A stretch of 64,000 bases of DNA from CAIZWU01 sp942492905. Lineage in GTDB: Bacteria > Verrucomicrobiota > Verrucomicrobiia > Verrucomicrobiales > V1-33. Positions within the stretch are counted from its first letter, which is position 1. Every line of letters starts with the position of its first letter. Below the pieces are notes generated by a model. It was not told the origin of the DNA and ran no database searches. It worked only from the letters and a program-made list of their open reading frames with translations. Shown here piece by piece: positions 43,807-53,432 of the stretch. The stretch spans positions 5,394,001 to 5,458,000 of the forward strand of contig OW818657.1 of assembly GCA_942492905.1 (NCBI GenBank), read 5' to 3'. The translations under genes and the position numbers were made by a program.

Positions 43807-45087
43807 TTATTTCCCTTTGGACCAAATCAATAAGGGATACTCCCCAGCCAGCACGGCCCTCTCCCCGGCTACCATTTCCAAGAGTTTCCCCCCTCCCGCC
43901 GTCAAAGGCATTCGCTCGGCTTTCATCCACGCCCCAGCCCCTTCCGGCAAGGACACCTTGCCTTCGCCGGTCGCCCGCCACACCGCAAGAATTACGGGTT
44001 TTCCCGCCGCTTCCGGGATAAACTCATAGACATACCCCTCAGTCAGGGAAGCCTGCACAATCCGGCTGAACCGGTAGTCGCGCAGGTGCTGCAGCATCCA
44101 CGCCACAGCATGATAGGCCGGCTTGGGTTCGTAATTCCGGGTCAGCCCGGAAGCCGCATGGAAGCTGTATTTGTCCTCATCGTTGAAAAAGAAAACGAAG
44201 GCTTTGTCCACGCCCATTCCGGCAAACAGGAAAAAGGAACGCACCAGCCACATCGCCTGTTCCTCATCGGTGGAATCGAGGAATTTCGCATCCGGCCCCT
44301 CCGCCGGCGGAGCCTGACTACTCGCATCCCACCCGAATTCCGAAACCCAGACCGCCTTCCCCGCCGCATGACGGTCGCGCCACGCCAGCAGATCCCGGAC
44401 ACTGGAAAGATAGGGCACTGCCGGATTTTCCGGATAGGTGCGCCGCCACGTCGGCCATTGATCCTGGATCGCATACCGGTGGATCCGGAGCACATCATAA
44501 AGCTCCCCCATGTCCTTGAAAAGATCCGCGGCTTTCCAATAACGGTCACTTTTCCCCGCCTCCACGTTGCAGGAGGCAATCTTCAATGCCGGGTCCCCCG
44601 CACGGATCCCCCGCGCCATCGCGGAAAACACCTTTTGCCATGCCGCATCCTCATAAAGCCCCGGCTCATTGCCAATCTCCACCACCTCCACCAACGGCCA
44701 CTTGCCCCCCGGTCCAAAGTGCTGAGCAAAACTCTTTCCGTAGGCCTCTGCGTCCTTTACCGGATCTTTCCACAGTTTGCCCAATTCATCAATATTCAGG
44801 CACACGCTGATCTTCAGTCCCTCCTTGCGCCATGACTCATACACCTTTTCCCACGAGACCCGGTTCTTTGCAAAAGGCCACTCCGGCAGCACGCTGGTGT
44901 CCTCCGCCAAATCCCATCCCGCCGGATGGTAGTCCCGCACCCAGCCGCAGACTGGTTGGTAGAGTTCCGGTTTGAAATTCACGGTGTGCCCGCACAGCCC
45001 CACAAAATCCCGGAACAAGGGGGCTTCTTCCGCGTGGATGGTGCCAGTCCAGACGGTCAGCAGGAGTATCAGACGCCACATTTTCAT
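43807..45087 (-). CDS. Secreted clan-A glycoside hydrolase
   Basis: A 426-residue exported TIM-barrel hydrolase. A signal peptide covers residues 1-19. The acid/base glutamate is Glu141 in VEIGNEPG and the nucleophile is Glu250 in VWVSEFGWD, the paired strand-4 and strand-7 glutamates of clan GH-A. A C-terminal beta domain follows from about residue 350. The exact family (GH5, GH39, GH79 or a related group) and the glycan cannot be decided by eye. It points to polysaccharide use, in line with the GH76 gene at 48636. Confidence 0.8.
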   Translation of the reverse strand: MKMWRLILLLTVWTGTIHAEEAPLFRDFVGLCGHTVNFKPELYQPVCGWVRDYHPAGWDLAEDTSVLPEWPFAKNRVSWEKVYESWRKEGLKISVCLNIDELGKLWKDPVKDAEAYGKSFAQHFGPGGKWPLVEVVEIGNEPGLYEDAAWQKVFSAMARGIRAGDPALKIASCNVEAGKSDRYWKAADLFKDMGELYDVLRIHRYAIQDQWPTWRRTYPENPAVPYLSSVRDLLAWRDRHAAGKAVWVSEFGWDASSQAPPAEGPDAKFLDSTDEEQAMWLVRSFFLFAGMGVDKAFVFFFNDEDKYSFHAASGLTRNYEPKPAYHAVAWMLQHLRDYRFSRIVQASLTEGYVYEFIPEAAGKPVILAVWRATGEGKVSLPEGAGAWMKAERMPLTAGGGKLLEMVAGERAVLAGEYPLLIWSKGK

Positions 45088-45314
45088 GCCGCCTCTCTAA
45101 CAGCCCATTCCGGCCTTGGCAACCCTATGAAATCCGTAAAGCATCCCCCGGTTCCCCGGCTTTTAATCTTCCCCGCAGGCCCACCCGCCAATCAGTTGCG
45201 CTTCCGGAAGAGTCGGATCATCGTCCTGAAGCGCCGCCGGGGCTCCTTGCTCCTGCCCGCCACTTCCTTCTCTGCTCCACTGCACGAACCATCAGCGTTC
45301 CGCCGTCTCCTGCC

Positions 45315-45680
45315 ATGGAATCCATCCCTTTCTATTTTGATAGTGTCCACGGGGGCCTCAGCAGTTGCGCCGGTCTGCTGCATGTCACCCGGGAGGGTTT
45401 CCGCTGCGAATACCGTGTCGACCTGGGAGGTCTGGGTCTGAAGACGGACGCCAAGGAGACCTCGGTCGGGCTGGATGAAATTGAGTCGATAGAGTTCAAG
45501 CGCGGCTGGTTCAGAGGGAAAGCCGTGATCCGTCCAAAGAGCCTCAAACTGTTGGACCGGTTTCCCACTTCGGGGGATGATTCGATCGTGTTGTACTTCA
45601 AGCGGAAGCACCGGTCGCAGGCAGGTTATCTGATGTCGGAAATTGCCCTCCAACTCTCCCAGAGCCGGTTGGATTTTTAA
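45315..45680 (+). CDS. Small cytoplasmic protein, PH-like fold possible
   Basis: A 121-residue protein without signal peptide or membrane helix. It alternates short beta strands (GLLHVTREGFRCEYRV, SVGLDEIESIEFKRGWFRGKAVI) and ends with a helix (LMSEIALQLSQSRLD). Strand order plus C-terminal helix is like a pleckstrin-homology/bacterial PH-type unit. I do not know its function. It stands alone between the divergent glycoside hydrolase and the convergent rnhC gene. Confidence 0.55.
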   Translation: MESIPFYFDSVHGGLSSCAGLLHVTREGFRCEYRVDLGGLGLKTDAKETSVGLDEIESIEFKRGWFRGKAVIRPKSLKLLDRFPTSGDDSIVLYFKRKHRSQAGYLMSEIALQLSQSRLDF

Positions 45681-45715
45681 AGTGTCAGCACCGCACCGGA
45701 ACCCCGTTCTGGTGG

Positions 45716-46675
45716 CTACGTTTTCCGCTTGGCCCACCGGTTGACCGGTTTTTCCAGCGGCGGCAGACCCATCACCTCGCGGTAAGTTTTGAAATGCACC
45801 TTGCACACCCGTGGCAGAAAATCCACACCCCGCGCGGCGAGGATTTGTTTGGCCACCGGCTTCACGATGGTCGCTCCCCGCGGCAGGATGATCCCCAACC
45901 GCGCCGAAGCCTCAGCCATCCAATCGATAAACCGCTCCCGCGCCAGAATCGATGCCGCCGCCACCGCGACGTCACTCTCCCCTTTGGTGCGCTGATCCAG
46001 TTGGATCTGCTTTCCTCCCGGCCCCAGCGCCTTCTTGAGCACACTCTCATGGGCGAACTGGTCGCTCAACGCCCGGGGACAATGGGGCCGCTGTTTCAGC
46101 AACTGCTCAATCACCGTGCTGTGCCCCCACGCCAACAACCGGTTCAGATTGCCCGCCTCGCCGTAAAGATGGTTATAGCGCTCCGGCCCCATGCTCACAA
46201 TCTCGTACGCGATGCCTGGTGTGCTGCGCACCACCTCCGCCAGAGACCGGATCTTCGCATCCGAGCCGATCGCCTTGCTGTCCTGCACTCCGGCCGCGAT
46301 CAGTTCCCGAGCAATGCCCGCATCCGTATAAACTCCAGCAATCACCAAAGGACCGAAAAAATCCCCCTTCCCGCTCTCATCAATCCCAAAGTGGGGGGAA
46401 AACATTTCCGCTTGGGTCACCTCTTCATATCCCAATTCCGCGACGCCCAGGACCTCCGGCTCCAGGATGAACTCCACAAACTCTCCCAGGCCCTTCCCCT
46501 GCACCACCACCTTCGGTCCTTTTTCATAGACCACCACATTCACCGCACCCTTTTTCGCTGCAAAGATGGCCCATTCCTTCTTCTCAAAGGCAAATCCCCG
46601 CTCTTCCAGAATTCCACGAAGCTTCCGCACCTGCTCCATCGTCAGGGGTTTGGTATAAGTATTCGGCACCGGCAT
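45716..46675 (-). CDS. rnhC: Ribonuclease HIII
   Basis: A 319-residue type 2 RNase H that cuts the RNA strand of RNA-DNA hybrids. Residues 1-85 form the TBP-like substrate-binding domain characteristic of RNase HIII (ILEERGFAFEKKEWAIFAAKKGAVNVVVY spans the first part). The catalytic domain begins with FGIDESGKGDFFGPL, holding the Asp and Glu, with further acids in VQDSKAIG and the ESDVAVAAASILAR region. The start at 46675 (MPVPNTYTKPL) was preferred over 46693. It converges on the small gene at 45315. Confidence 0.93.
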   Translation of the reverse strand: MPVPNTYTKPLTMEQVRKLRGILEERGFAFEKKEWAIFAAKKGAVNVVVYEKGPKVVVQGKGLGEFVEFILEPEVLGVAELGYEEVTQAEMFSPHFGIDESGKGDFFGPLVIAGVYTDAGIARELIAAGVQDSKAIGSDAKIRSLAEVVRSTPGIAYEIVSMGPERYNHLYGEAGNLNRLLAWGHSTVIEQLLKQRPHCPRALSDQFAHESVLKKALGPGGKQIQLDQRTKGESDVAVAAASILARERFIDWMAEASARLGIILPRGATIVKPVAKQILAARGVDFLPRVCKVHFKTYREVMGLPPLEKPVNRWAKRKT

Positions 46676-46778
46676 CTTCTCAGGCTGGCACACCTCCGCG
46701 GCGGTGCGAGGGGAAAGCGGCCAGCATCTTCGTTATCCTCCCCGACGTGCCCCCGGGTCATCAGCCGGAAGATTGAAA

Positions 46779-48497
46779 TCACTCGAATCGGGCTTCCGTG
46801 AAATCGATTCGGTAAATCGTGCCTTCGTACCCGATGGCGTAAAGCTGGCCCGCTTCATCCTCACTGAACGAAACGACCCGTTGCGGCACGGTGCCGATCT
46901 GGCGGGCTGTTTTTAACACACCGTTTTCCAGCGTCAGCCCGAAGAGGCGCTTTGACGTGTAATCCGCAAAAACATACACGCCGTAGAAGGAGGAGTTTTT
47001 GTCGCCGCGATAGACCTGCCCACCAGTGATCGAATTGCCGTATTTCCGCCGGTAGGCGAAGACGGGTTTGGCGAACGTCACGCCCTCCTTCCGGAACTGG
47101 TTGGAGAACGGCTCAAAACCTTCGAAGACATTCCAGCCATAGTTTTCCCCGCGGCGGATGAGGTCCACTTCCTCCACCCGGTCCTGCCCCACATCGGCCA
47201 GCCAAAGATCGCCCGTGAGCCGGTCGAAGCAGAAGCGCCAGGGATTGCGCAAACCATAGGCCCAGATTTCAGGCCGCACCGCCGGCTGTCCGGTGAACGG
47301 GTTATCCTTCGGAATCGCATAGGCCAGGCCGGCTTCCTCGTGGTCCACATCGATACGCAGCATTTTACCCAGCAACAGCTGGAGATTCTGCGCATGCCCA
47401 TTAGGATCATGATGCGGTCCGGTGTCCCCCATCACGATGTAAAGGAAGCCATCCGGGCCAAATAACAGGCACCCGCCGCTGTGATCCTCGGCCACACTCG
47501 CGATTTTCAGAATGAGGCGCGGCGGTTTGCCGGAGTCTCCTTGAAAGGCAGCGTCGAATTGCTTTTCGACGATGTGCGTGGTGACTTTTCCCTCCTCCAG
47601 GACCTGATAAAAAAGATAATATTTCCGGTTTTCCCGGAACTTCGGATGAAACGTCATGTCGAGCAATCCATTCGGCCCACGCTCGCTGAAGACTTCCGCA
47701 GGGAGATCGGCAAACACCGATTTCTCCTCGCCAGCGGCGGTTTTTTCCACTCTCCAAATCATCCCTTTCTGATGCAGCACGAAAAATACATTACCGGATC
47801 CGGGGAGTTGGTGGAGTGAAGTCAGCCCGCTTTCCACTTTGGCACGCGGTAGTTTGAATTCAGTGATGAAGAATGGTTGGACCTTCACTGGTTTCGCGAG
47901 TTCAGGGAGGTCCCGGGGCATCCCATGATCACTCACGAGGGTGGATTCCGCCTGCTTCAACGTGGTCAGGTATTCAATGACATCGTTGAATTCCTGCAGC
48001 GTGAGATTCGCGTGGAGTCCTTCGGGCATCAAGGAAAGGGGCAGTCCCGATTGTTCCTTGATGTCGGCAGCTGTGATCGCAACCAGCTTTCCTTCCACCC
48101 CCATCAACTGCAATCCGGCATCGGTCTTCTGTTTCAGAGTGCCTTGAAACATCGCTCCCGCCTTCGTTTCCACCACGACGGTGCCATACCCTGGCGCGAT
48201 GCTGGCTGAGGGTTTCAGCACCGCCTCTATCAGATCACGCCGCCCGAAGGCGTCGCCGGCCGCGAACAGATCCGGACCCGCTTTGCTGGCGCTGCCATCC
48301 ACCGAATGGCAGCTGGAGCAGATCAGCTTTTGGTCATTGAAAAGTTTCATGCCCCGTGCGGCATCCCCTTCGTGAGTGAGCGCATGTCTGCGGTAAGCTT
48401 CCACGTCCTTGACTTGGGCGGAGGCAGGAAGACCAGCAATTCCCAGAAAGGCGGTGAGCAGAGGAATCGGGGAGAGAGAGCATTGCAGGAGTTTCAT
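46779..48497 (-). CDS. Secreted cytochrome c - sorbosone dehydrogenase fusion
   Basis: A 572-residue exported protein. After a signal peptide (1-27) comes a haem-binding domain with CSSCH (60-64) and an accessory region of the planctomycete/verrucomicrobial haem type (to about 185). Residues 205-570 form a PQQ-type sugar-dehydrogenase beta-propeller, with DHSGGCLLFGPDGFLYI, GNNPW-like GLRNPWRF and DVGQDRVEEVDLI. It should oxidise an aldose or similar sugar outside the cytoplasm and hand electrons to the haem. The domain order is the reverse of the protein at 17722. It diverges from the GH76 gene, with a 138-base shared region. Confidence 0.87.
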   Translation of the reverse strand: MKLLQCSLSPIPLLTAFLGIAGLPASAQVKDVEAYRRHALTHEGDAARGMKLFNDQKLICSSCHSVDGSASKAGPDLFAAGDAFGRRDLIEAVLKPSASIAPGYGTVVVETKAGAMFQGTLKQKTDAGLQLMGVEGKLVAITAADIKEQSGLPLSLMPEGLHANLTLQEFNDVIEYLTTLKQAESTLVSDHGMPRDLPELAKPVKVQPFFITEFKLPRAKVESGLTSLHQLPGSGNVFFVLHQKGMIWRVEKTAAGEEKSVFADLPAEVFSERGPNGLLDMTFHPKFRENRKYYLFYQVLEEGKVTTHIVEKQFDAAFQGDSGKPPRLILKIASVAEDHSGGCLLFGPDGFLYIVMGDTGPHHDPNGHAQNLQLLLGKMLRIDVDHEEAGLAYAIPKDNPFTGQPAVRPEIWAYGLRNPWRFCFDRLTGDLWLADVGQDRVEEVDLIRRGENYGWNVFEGFEPFSNQFRKEGVTFAKPVFAYRRKYGNSITGGQVYRGDKNSSFYGVYVFADYTSKRLFGLTLENGVLKTARQIGTVPQRVVSFSEDEAGQLYAIGYEGTIYRIDFTEARFE

Positions 48498-48635
48498 GGG
48501 ACACCCGAAAGGGGGTATTTGGCCAAGGACTTGTCAACACCCTAAACCGCGCCGATGGGAGTATGGCACGCGGAAATGTTTTCCTGCACCACAAATGACC
48601 AGAGAAACGGGAGAACCGCCAGACGTTGTCCCTTG

Positions 48636-49751
48636 ATGAATATGAAACCTCCGTTCCGTCACATTTTCTCCCCGATCCGGATTCGGGTGGTCCGGTGGGC
48701 CGTGTTTTGTGCCGCTATCAGCTGCGGTGCCTTAAGCGCCCCGGCATTCACGTCGGCGGATGCGGACACGATGTTCGAGGCCCACACCAAAGCATTTTAT
48801 GAGGAGAAGGACGGGCACGCCTGGTTCAAGGAATCCACCGAAGGCGGCAAGGTTTCCTACTGGATGCGTGCGGAACAGCTCGAGATGGTGCTGGATGCCT
48901 ACGAGCGCACGAAGAAACCGGAACAGATGGAGATGTTCACCAAACTGTTTCACGGATTCCTCGCGGACCATGGTAAAACCTGGGAGCATAACGAATTCAA
49001 TGACGACATCATGTGGATGGTGATCGCCTGCACCCGGGGGCATCTGCTCAGCGGCAAAACAGAGTTTCTGGACACGGCCCGGAAGAATTTTGATTTGTGT
49101 TATACCCGGGCGGTTTCACCGGATCTCGGCGGCGGCTTGTGGTGGAAAACCAACAACCGGTCGAAGAATGCCTGCGTGAATGGCCCCGGAGCCATCGCCG
49201 CTTTTCTGCTACATCAGGCGACGAAGGATGAGGCCTACCTCACCAAATCCCAGGAGCTTTTCGCCTGGCTGCGGGCCACTTTGTTTGATCCGGCAACCGG
49301 CCGGATTTCCGATACTATCAACCTTGGCGGGCGCATCAACCGCATGGCGCTCACTTACAATCAGGGGACTTTCGTCGGCGCGGCCCATCTGCTGGGTCAC
49401 TACGACGAGGCCAAACTGGCGGCGGCTTTCACCATGAATGAGCTGTGCCGTGAGGGATATTTCCCCCGCGCCGGCGAGAAAGGGGACGGCGGTGGGTTCA
49501 ATGGCATCGGAGCGCGGTGGATCGCCCGGTTTATGAAGGACCGGAACGAACTCAGCACCTTCGGGCCGTGGCTGCAAAAAAACGCCGAAGCCGCGTGGCA
49601 GGCCCGCCGCGCCTCCGACAATCTGACCTGGCCGCGCTGGCCGCAGCCCACGCCGGAGGGAGTGCGCTATTCCTGGGGATCCAGCAGCGCGGTAGTGCTG
49701 TTGCAGGTGACCCCGCCGCCGGATCCCGCCAAACCGGAAAATGCTCCGTGA
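48636..49751 (+). CDS. Glycoside hydrolase family 76-like protein
   Basis: A 371-residue exported enzyme with a signal peptide through about residue 38. It forms an (alpha/alpha)6 barrel: WMRAEQLEMVLDAYERT, then EFNDDIMWM with the paired aspartates Asp123-Asp124 that are the catalytic residues in GH76 alpha-1,6-mannanases, and GGGLWWKT and GRINRMALTYNQGTFVGAA further on. Substrate is probably an alpha-mannan or related glycan. It is the first gene of a plus-strand run; the next gene starts 47 bases later. Confidence 0.82.
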   Translation: MNMKPPFRHIFSPIRIRVVRWAVFCAAISCGALSAPAFTSADADTMFEAHTKAFYEEKDGHAWFKESTEGGKVSYWMRAEQLEMVLDAYERTKKPEQMEMFTKLFHGFLADHGKTWEHNEFNDDIMWMVIACTRGHLLSGKTEFLDTARKNFDLCYTRAVSPDLGGGLWWKTNNRSKNACVNGPGAIAAFLLHQATKDEAYLTKSQELFAWLRATLFDPATGRISDTINLGGRINRMALTYNQGTFVGAAHLLGHYDEAKLAAAFTMNELCREGYFPRAGEKGDGGGFNGIGARWIARFMKDRNELSTFGPWLQKNAEAAWQARRASDNLTWPRWPQPTPEGVRYSWGSSSAVVLLQVTPPPDPAKPENAP

Positions 49752-49798
49752 GACTGACGTCAACCAACCGTTCTAAAGGAAACGGCAACGATCCTCCC

Positions 49799-51982
49799 AT
49801 GATCCGAAGAATCCCATACCAGACGATGTTCGGGATGCTTTGCGTCCTGGCCTTGGTCTCCGTGGGAGATGCTGCGCTGCCCAAGCCTAAGAAAAAGACC
49901 AGCCATGAGGTGTGGTGGTCGCTAAAACCGTTCGTGCGGCCCGCCTTGCCGGACGGTCCGGAATCCAATCCGATTGATCGTTTTATCCATGCGGAAATCA
50001 GGAACCGTGGTCTCCAGACGGTGGGAGCGGCGGACAAGTTGTCGCTGCTGCGCCGCGTCCATCTGGACCTGGTTGGGATTCCCCCTTCGCCGGCGCAGCA
50101 GGAAGCGTTTCTGGCGGATGACTCGGCAGACGCTTATGCCAACGTAGTGGACCGGCTCCTGGCAGATGAGCAGCATGCAGTCCGTTATGCCCGCCATTGG
50201 CTGGACGTGTTGCGTTATGCGGATGCGGACGAGCGGATGACCGCCGCTCCCGGGATTTATTTGTGGAGGGATTGGGTCATCAACGCCCTGCACGACGATG
50301 TGCCCTACGATCAGTTCGTGCAGCTTCAACTCACCGGGCACCGCGCCCACGAGCGCACCCAGATGTCGGCCACAGGTTTCCGTTCCCGCAAAGAACCTCG
50401 CCCAGGCGATCAGTTTGCCCTTGGGTTTCTGGCGCGGGGCACGGGCGAAAATCCCCAGGATCTCGCGATCAACGCCGTGGACACGGTTTCTACGGCATTC
50501 ATGGGCATGACGGTGGGTTGTGCGAAATGTCACGACCACTTGGCGGACCCGATTCTGCAAAAGGACTTCTACGCGATGAAGGCGTTGTTCGATCCGCTGG
50601 TCCTGCGTAAAGTCACTCTGGCCAGCGCGGCGGAGTTGATCGCGAGCGGCAAGACGATGGCGGAGGCAGAGAAAAAGCGGGCGCCTCTGGAAAAGGCGGT
50701 GAACGATTTTGCCGAGCCCTATAAATCGAAACTTTACGAGGAGCGGGTGTTGATGCTGCCCCCCGAAGCGCAGGCGGTGATCCGCAAACCGGAAAAACAG
50801 CGGTCCATCGGGGAACAGAAAATTGCCGACGATTATTTTCCCATCCTGCGTATTGACGGCGACAAGCTGACGGAATCGATGCCGGGCGAAGCGCGGCGGC
50901 ACTATCAGGAATTGCAGCGCCGGCTGAACGATGAAGGAGGCGCGGAAAACGGGCGGCACGGGCCGGCGATTCCGGTTTTTTACACCGTGGAAGTGGACCG
51001 TCTGCGCGAACAGGAAAAAAGTTATATCCTCACCAGCGGCGATCCGCTGCGGCCCGAATTGGATCGTGAGGTCAAGCCCGGCTGGCCTTTTGCCAAAGAG
51101 GAACCGGATTTCCGCGACGGGCGCATCGAGGCCTTTGCAGACTGGCTCACGGCCCCGGAAAACCCGCTGTTCGCCCGCGTCGCGGTGAACCGGTTGTGGC
51201 AATGGCATTTTGGTGAAGGGTTGTTAAAGAGCGCTAGCGATTTCGGCGAGTTTGGCGGCAGCCCGTCACACCCGGCCCTGCTGGATTGGCTGGCGGCGGA
51301 GTTTGCGCAAAGCGGATTCAGCATGAAACGCATGCACCGGTTGATGGTCACCTCGCAGGCCTACCAACGGGCCTCGGAGACGGGTGAGGCCTTTGCCGAA
51401 AGCCAGAAAATCGATCCGGGCAACACCACCCTGTGGCACTTCCGGCTGCAACGTCTGGCCGCAGAGCCGGTTTGGGATTCCATGCACGCCGCCGCTGGCG
51501 GGCTGGATCTGAAAGTGGGGGGACCGTCCTTCAGCACGGGTCAAGGCGGCGGAGGAAACCGGCGCCGCAATGAATCGGACCAGGAGGGGGATCCGACGGC
51601 AAAACGGCGCGGAGCCTATCTGATCCGCGGCTATTCGCCCAGCCGCGAGGTCACGCCGAACTTTTTACAGGCCTTTGATGTGGACGATGGCCGAGCGCCC
51701 TGTCCGGTGCGCACCCAGACGGTCACGGCTCCACAGGCGTTGTTTTTGATGAACAGCCCCGACGTGGATAAAGCCTGCCGGGCTCTGGCCGGACGCCTGC
51801 AAAAGGAATCCGCAGGTGACATGCCTTCGGCGGTGGAGCTGGCCTACCGGATGACCCTCGCCCGCCCGCCCTCGGGAACGGAGAAAACCAACGCCCTCGC
51901 CTATTTGGAAAATGACGCGGCGCGCCTCAGCGAGTTGTCGTGGCTGCTCTTCAATCTTGATGAATTCATTTATGTCAGGTAA
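49799..51982 (+). CDS. DUF1549/DUF1553 secreted protein with haem-like motif
   Basis: A 727-residue exported protein with a signal peptide in residues 1-25. The N-terminal half is DUF1549 (LLRRVHLDLVGIPPSPAQ; ADADERM; CAKCHDH at 241-247, a c-type haem candidate), and the C-terminal half is DUF1553 (ENPLFARVAVNRLWQWHFGEGL, HRLMVTSQAYQR, RTQTVTAPQALFLMNSP). These proteins are abundant in PVC bacteria and usually travel with DUF1501; they are thought to serve in extracellular catabolism. The stop overlaps the start of the DUF1501 gene by 11 bases. Confidence 0.87.
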   Translation: MIRRIPYQTMFGMLCVLALVSVGDAALPKPKKKTSHEVWWSLKPFVRPALPDGPESNPIDRFIHAEIRNRGLQTVGAADKLSLLRRVHLDLVGIPPSPAQQEAFLADDSADAYANVVDRLLADEQHAVRYARHWLDVLRYADADERMTAAPGIYLWRDWVINALHDDVPYDQFVQLQLTGHRAHERTQMSATGFRSRKEPRPGDQFALGFLARGTGENPQDLAINAVDTVSTAFMGMTVGCAKCHDHLADPILQKDFYAMKALFDPLVLRKVTLASAAELIASGKTMAEAEKKRAPLEKAVNDFAEPYKSKLYEERVLMLPPEAQAVIRKPEKQRSIGEQKIADDYFPILRIDGDKLTESMPGEARRHYQELQRRLNDEGGAENGRHGPAIPVFYTVEVDRLREQEKSYILTSGDPLRPELDREVKPGWPFAKEEPDFRDGRIEAFADWLTAPENPLFARVAVNRLWQWHFGEGLLKSASDFGEFGGSPSHPALLDWLAAEFAQSGFSMKRMHRLMVTSQAYQRASETGEAFAESQKIDPGNTTLWHFRLQRLAAEPVWDSMHAAAGGLDLKVGGPSFSTGQGGGGNRRRNESDQEGDPTAKRRGAYLIRGYSPSREVTPNFLQAFDVDDGRAPCPVRTQTVTAPQALFLMNSPDVDKACRALAGRLQKESAGDMPSAVELAYRMTLARPPSGTEKTNALAYLENDAARLSELSWLLFNLDEFIYVR

Positions 51983-53375
51983 TCCCCCCACTTCCAGGAT
52001 CTATCCCTGCGGCCGCATCGCCCGGCGTGATTTTATCCACCAGATTGGCGGCGGATTTTTCGGTCTCGCCCTCGGCGGGCTGTGGGCGGAAGCGGGCGAA
52101 ATCAAGGAAATCGCCATCGGGCCGCATCACTTGGCCAAGGCCAAGTCCGTCATTTTCCTGTTCATGTGCGGCGGGGTCAGCCACATCGACACCTTCGATC
52201 CCAAAGACAACAAATGGGCTGGAAAATTCATCGATGCGGTCGGATTCGGCGACAATCAGGCCGCCATGAAACGCCCGGTGATTCCCTGCCTGCGCACCTT
52301 CACGCGTCATGGGAAATCGGGCATTCCGGTTTCAGACTGGTTTCCCCATGTGGGCGGCGTGATCGATGACATCGCGGTCGTCCGCTCGATGTGGTGCCAC
52401 GAAGGAAATCATTTTCCCGCCGTGATCGAAACCCAAACCGGCCACCGCGGGCGGGCTTTTGACAATCCGGCTTTCGGGAGCTGGGTTTCCTATGCGCTGG
52501 GCGGTGCCAACAAAAACCTGCCAACCTTTGTGAATCTCGGCCGGCCGTCCTCACCGATCCAACTGACCGGCGGTTACCTCGGCGCGTCCGTGGCGGCCAC
52601 TCCGTTCCAGGCGGGCGAAACGCCCATCCCCAACCTCTACCCGCCCAGAGGCGGATCGGCCGCCGAACGCGACCGGCAGATGCAGGTGCTGCAAACCATG
52701 AACCAGGAATTCCGCGAACGTTATGCGGTCAATTCCGATATCCAGGCGCGTGCCAAGGCTTACGAACTGGCGGCGCGCATGCAGCTTTCCGCCCCTGAAG
52801 CGGTCGATTTTTCTTATGAGCCCGATCAGGTGAAGGCTCTTTATGGCATTGATCAAAAGGAAACGGAGGAGTTCGGCAAACAACTGCTGCTGGCCCGGCG
52901 ACTGGCCGAAAAAGGCGTCCGTTTCATCCAGATTTGCCACGCCGGCGGCGGTAATGGGGCGTGGGATTCCCACGGCGATATGAAGACCCACGGTCCGCTG
53001 TGCCACGCCACAGACAAGCCGATTGCCGGACTGATCCGCGACTTGAAACAGCGTGGGATGCTCGATGAAACGCTGGTGGTCTGGACGAGTGAATTCGGGC
53101 GCACCCCATGGTCGCAGAACACTACCGGCCGCGATCACAACCCTAAAGGCTATACCTCATGGATGGCCGGCGGCGGCATCAAAGGCGGCGTAATCCACGG
53201 CGGCACGGATGAGGTGGGCTACAAGGCCGTCGATTCCCCTCATTACTGCAGCGACCTGCACGCCACCATTCTGCATCAGCTCGGCCTCGATCATAATAAA
53301 ATGGAAATACAAACCCTCGGACGGACGATGCGTCTGATTGAGGACGGCAGCCCGATCCGGCCCATCATCGCCTGA
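51972..53375 (+). CDS. DUF1501 (sulfatase-like fold) exported protein
   Basis: A 467-residue protein of the DUF1501 family, which has an alkaline-phosphatase/sulfatase-like core. The N-terminus has a twin-arginine-type export signal (RIARRDFIHQIGGGFFGLAL). Core landmarks are FLFMCGGVSHIDTFDPK, SDWFPHVGGVIDDIAVVRSM, GAWDSHGDMKTH and VVWTSEFGRTPWSQ. The start at 51972 lies inside the end of the DUF1553 gene. Tat export suggests folding with a metal or cofactor in the cytoplasm. The partner is the DUF1549/1553 protein; the substrate is unknown. Confidence 0.88.
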   Translation: MSGNPPTSRIYPCGRIARRDFIHQIGGGFFGLALGGLWAEAGEIKEIAIGPHHLAKAKSVIFLFMCGGVSHIDTFDPKDNKWAGKFIDAVGFGDNQAAMKRPVIPCLRTFTRHGKSGIPVSDWFPHVGGVIDDIAVVRSMWCHEGNHFPAVIETQTGHRGRAFDNPAFGSWVSYALGGANKNLPTFVNLGRPSSPIQLTGGYLGASVAATPFQAGETPIPNLYPPRGGSAAERDRQMQVLQTMNQEFRERYAVNSDIQARAKAYELAARMQLSAPEAVDFSYEPDQVKALYGIDQKETEEFGKQLLLARRLAEKGVRFIQICHAGGGNGAWDSHGDMKTHGPLCHATDKPIAGLIRDLKQRGMLDETLVVWTSEFGRTPWSQNTTGRDHNPKGYTSWMAGGGIKGGVIHGGTDEVGYKAVDSPHYCSDLHATILHQLGLDHNKMEIQTLGRTMRLIEDGSPIRPIIA

Positions 53376-53432
53376 AGCCGGCAGGGTGCCATGAAAGCTT
53401 GTGACCCTCTTCCTTCCTGCTACTCTCCCGCC

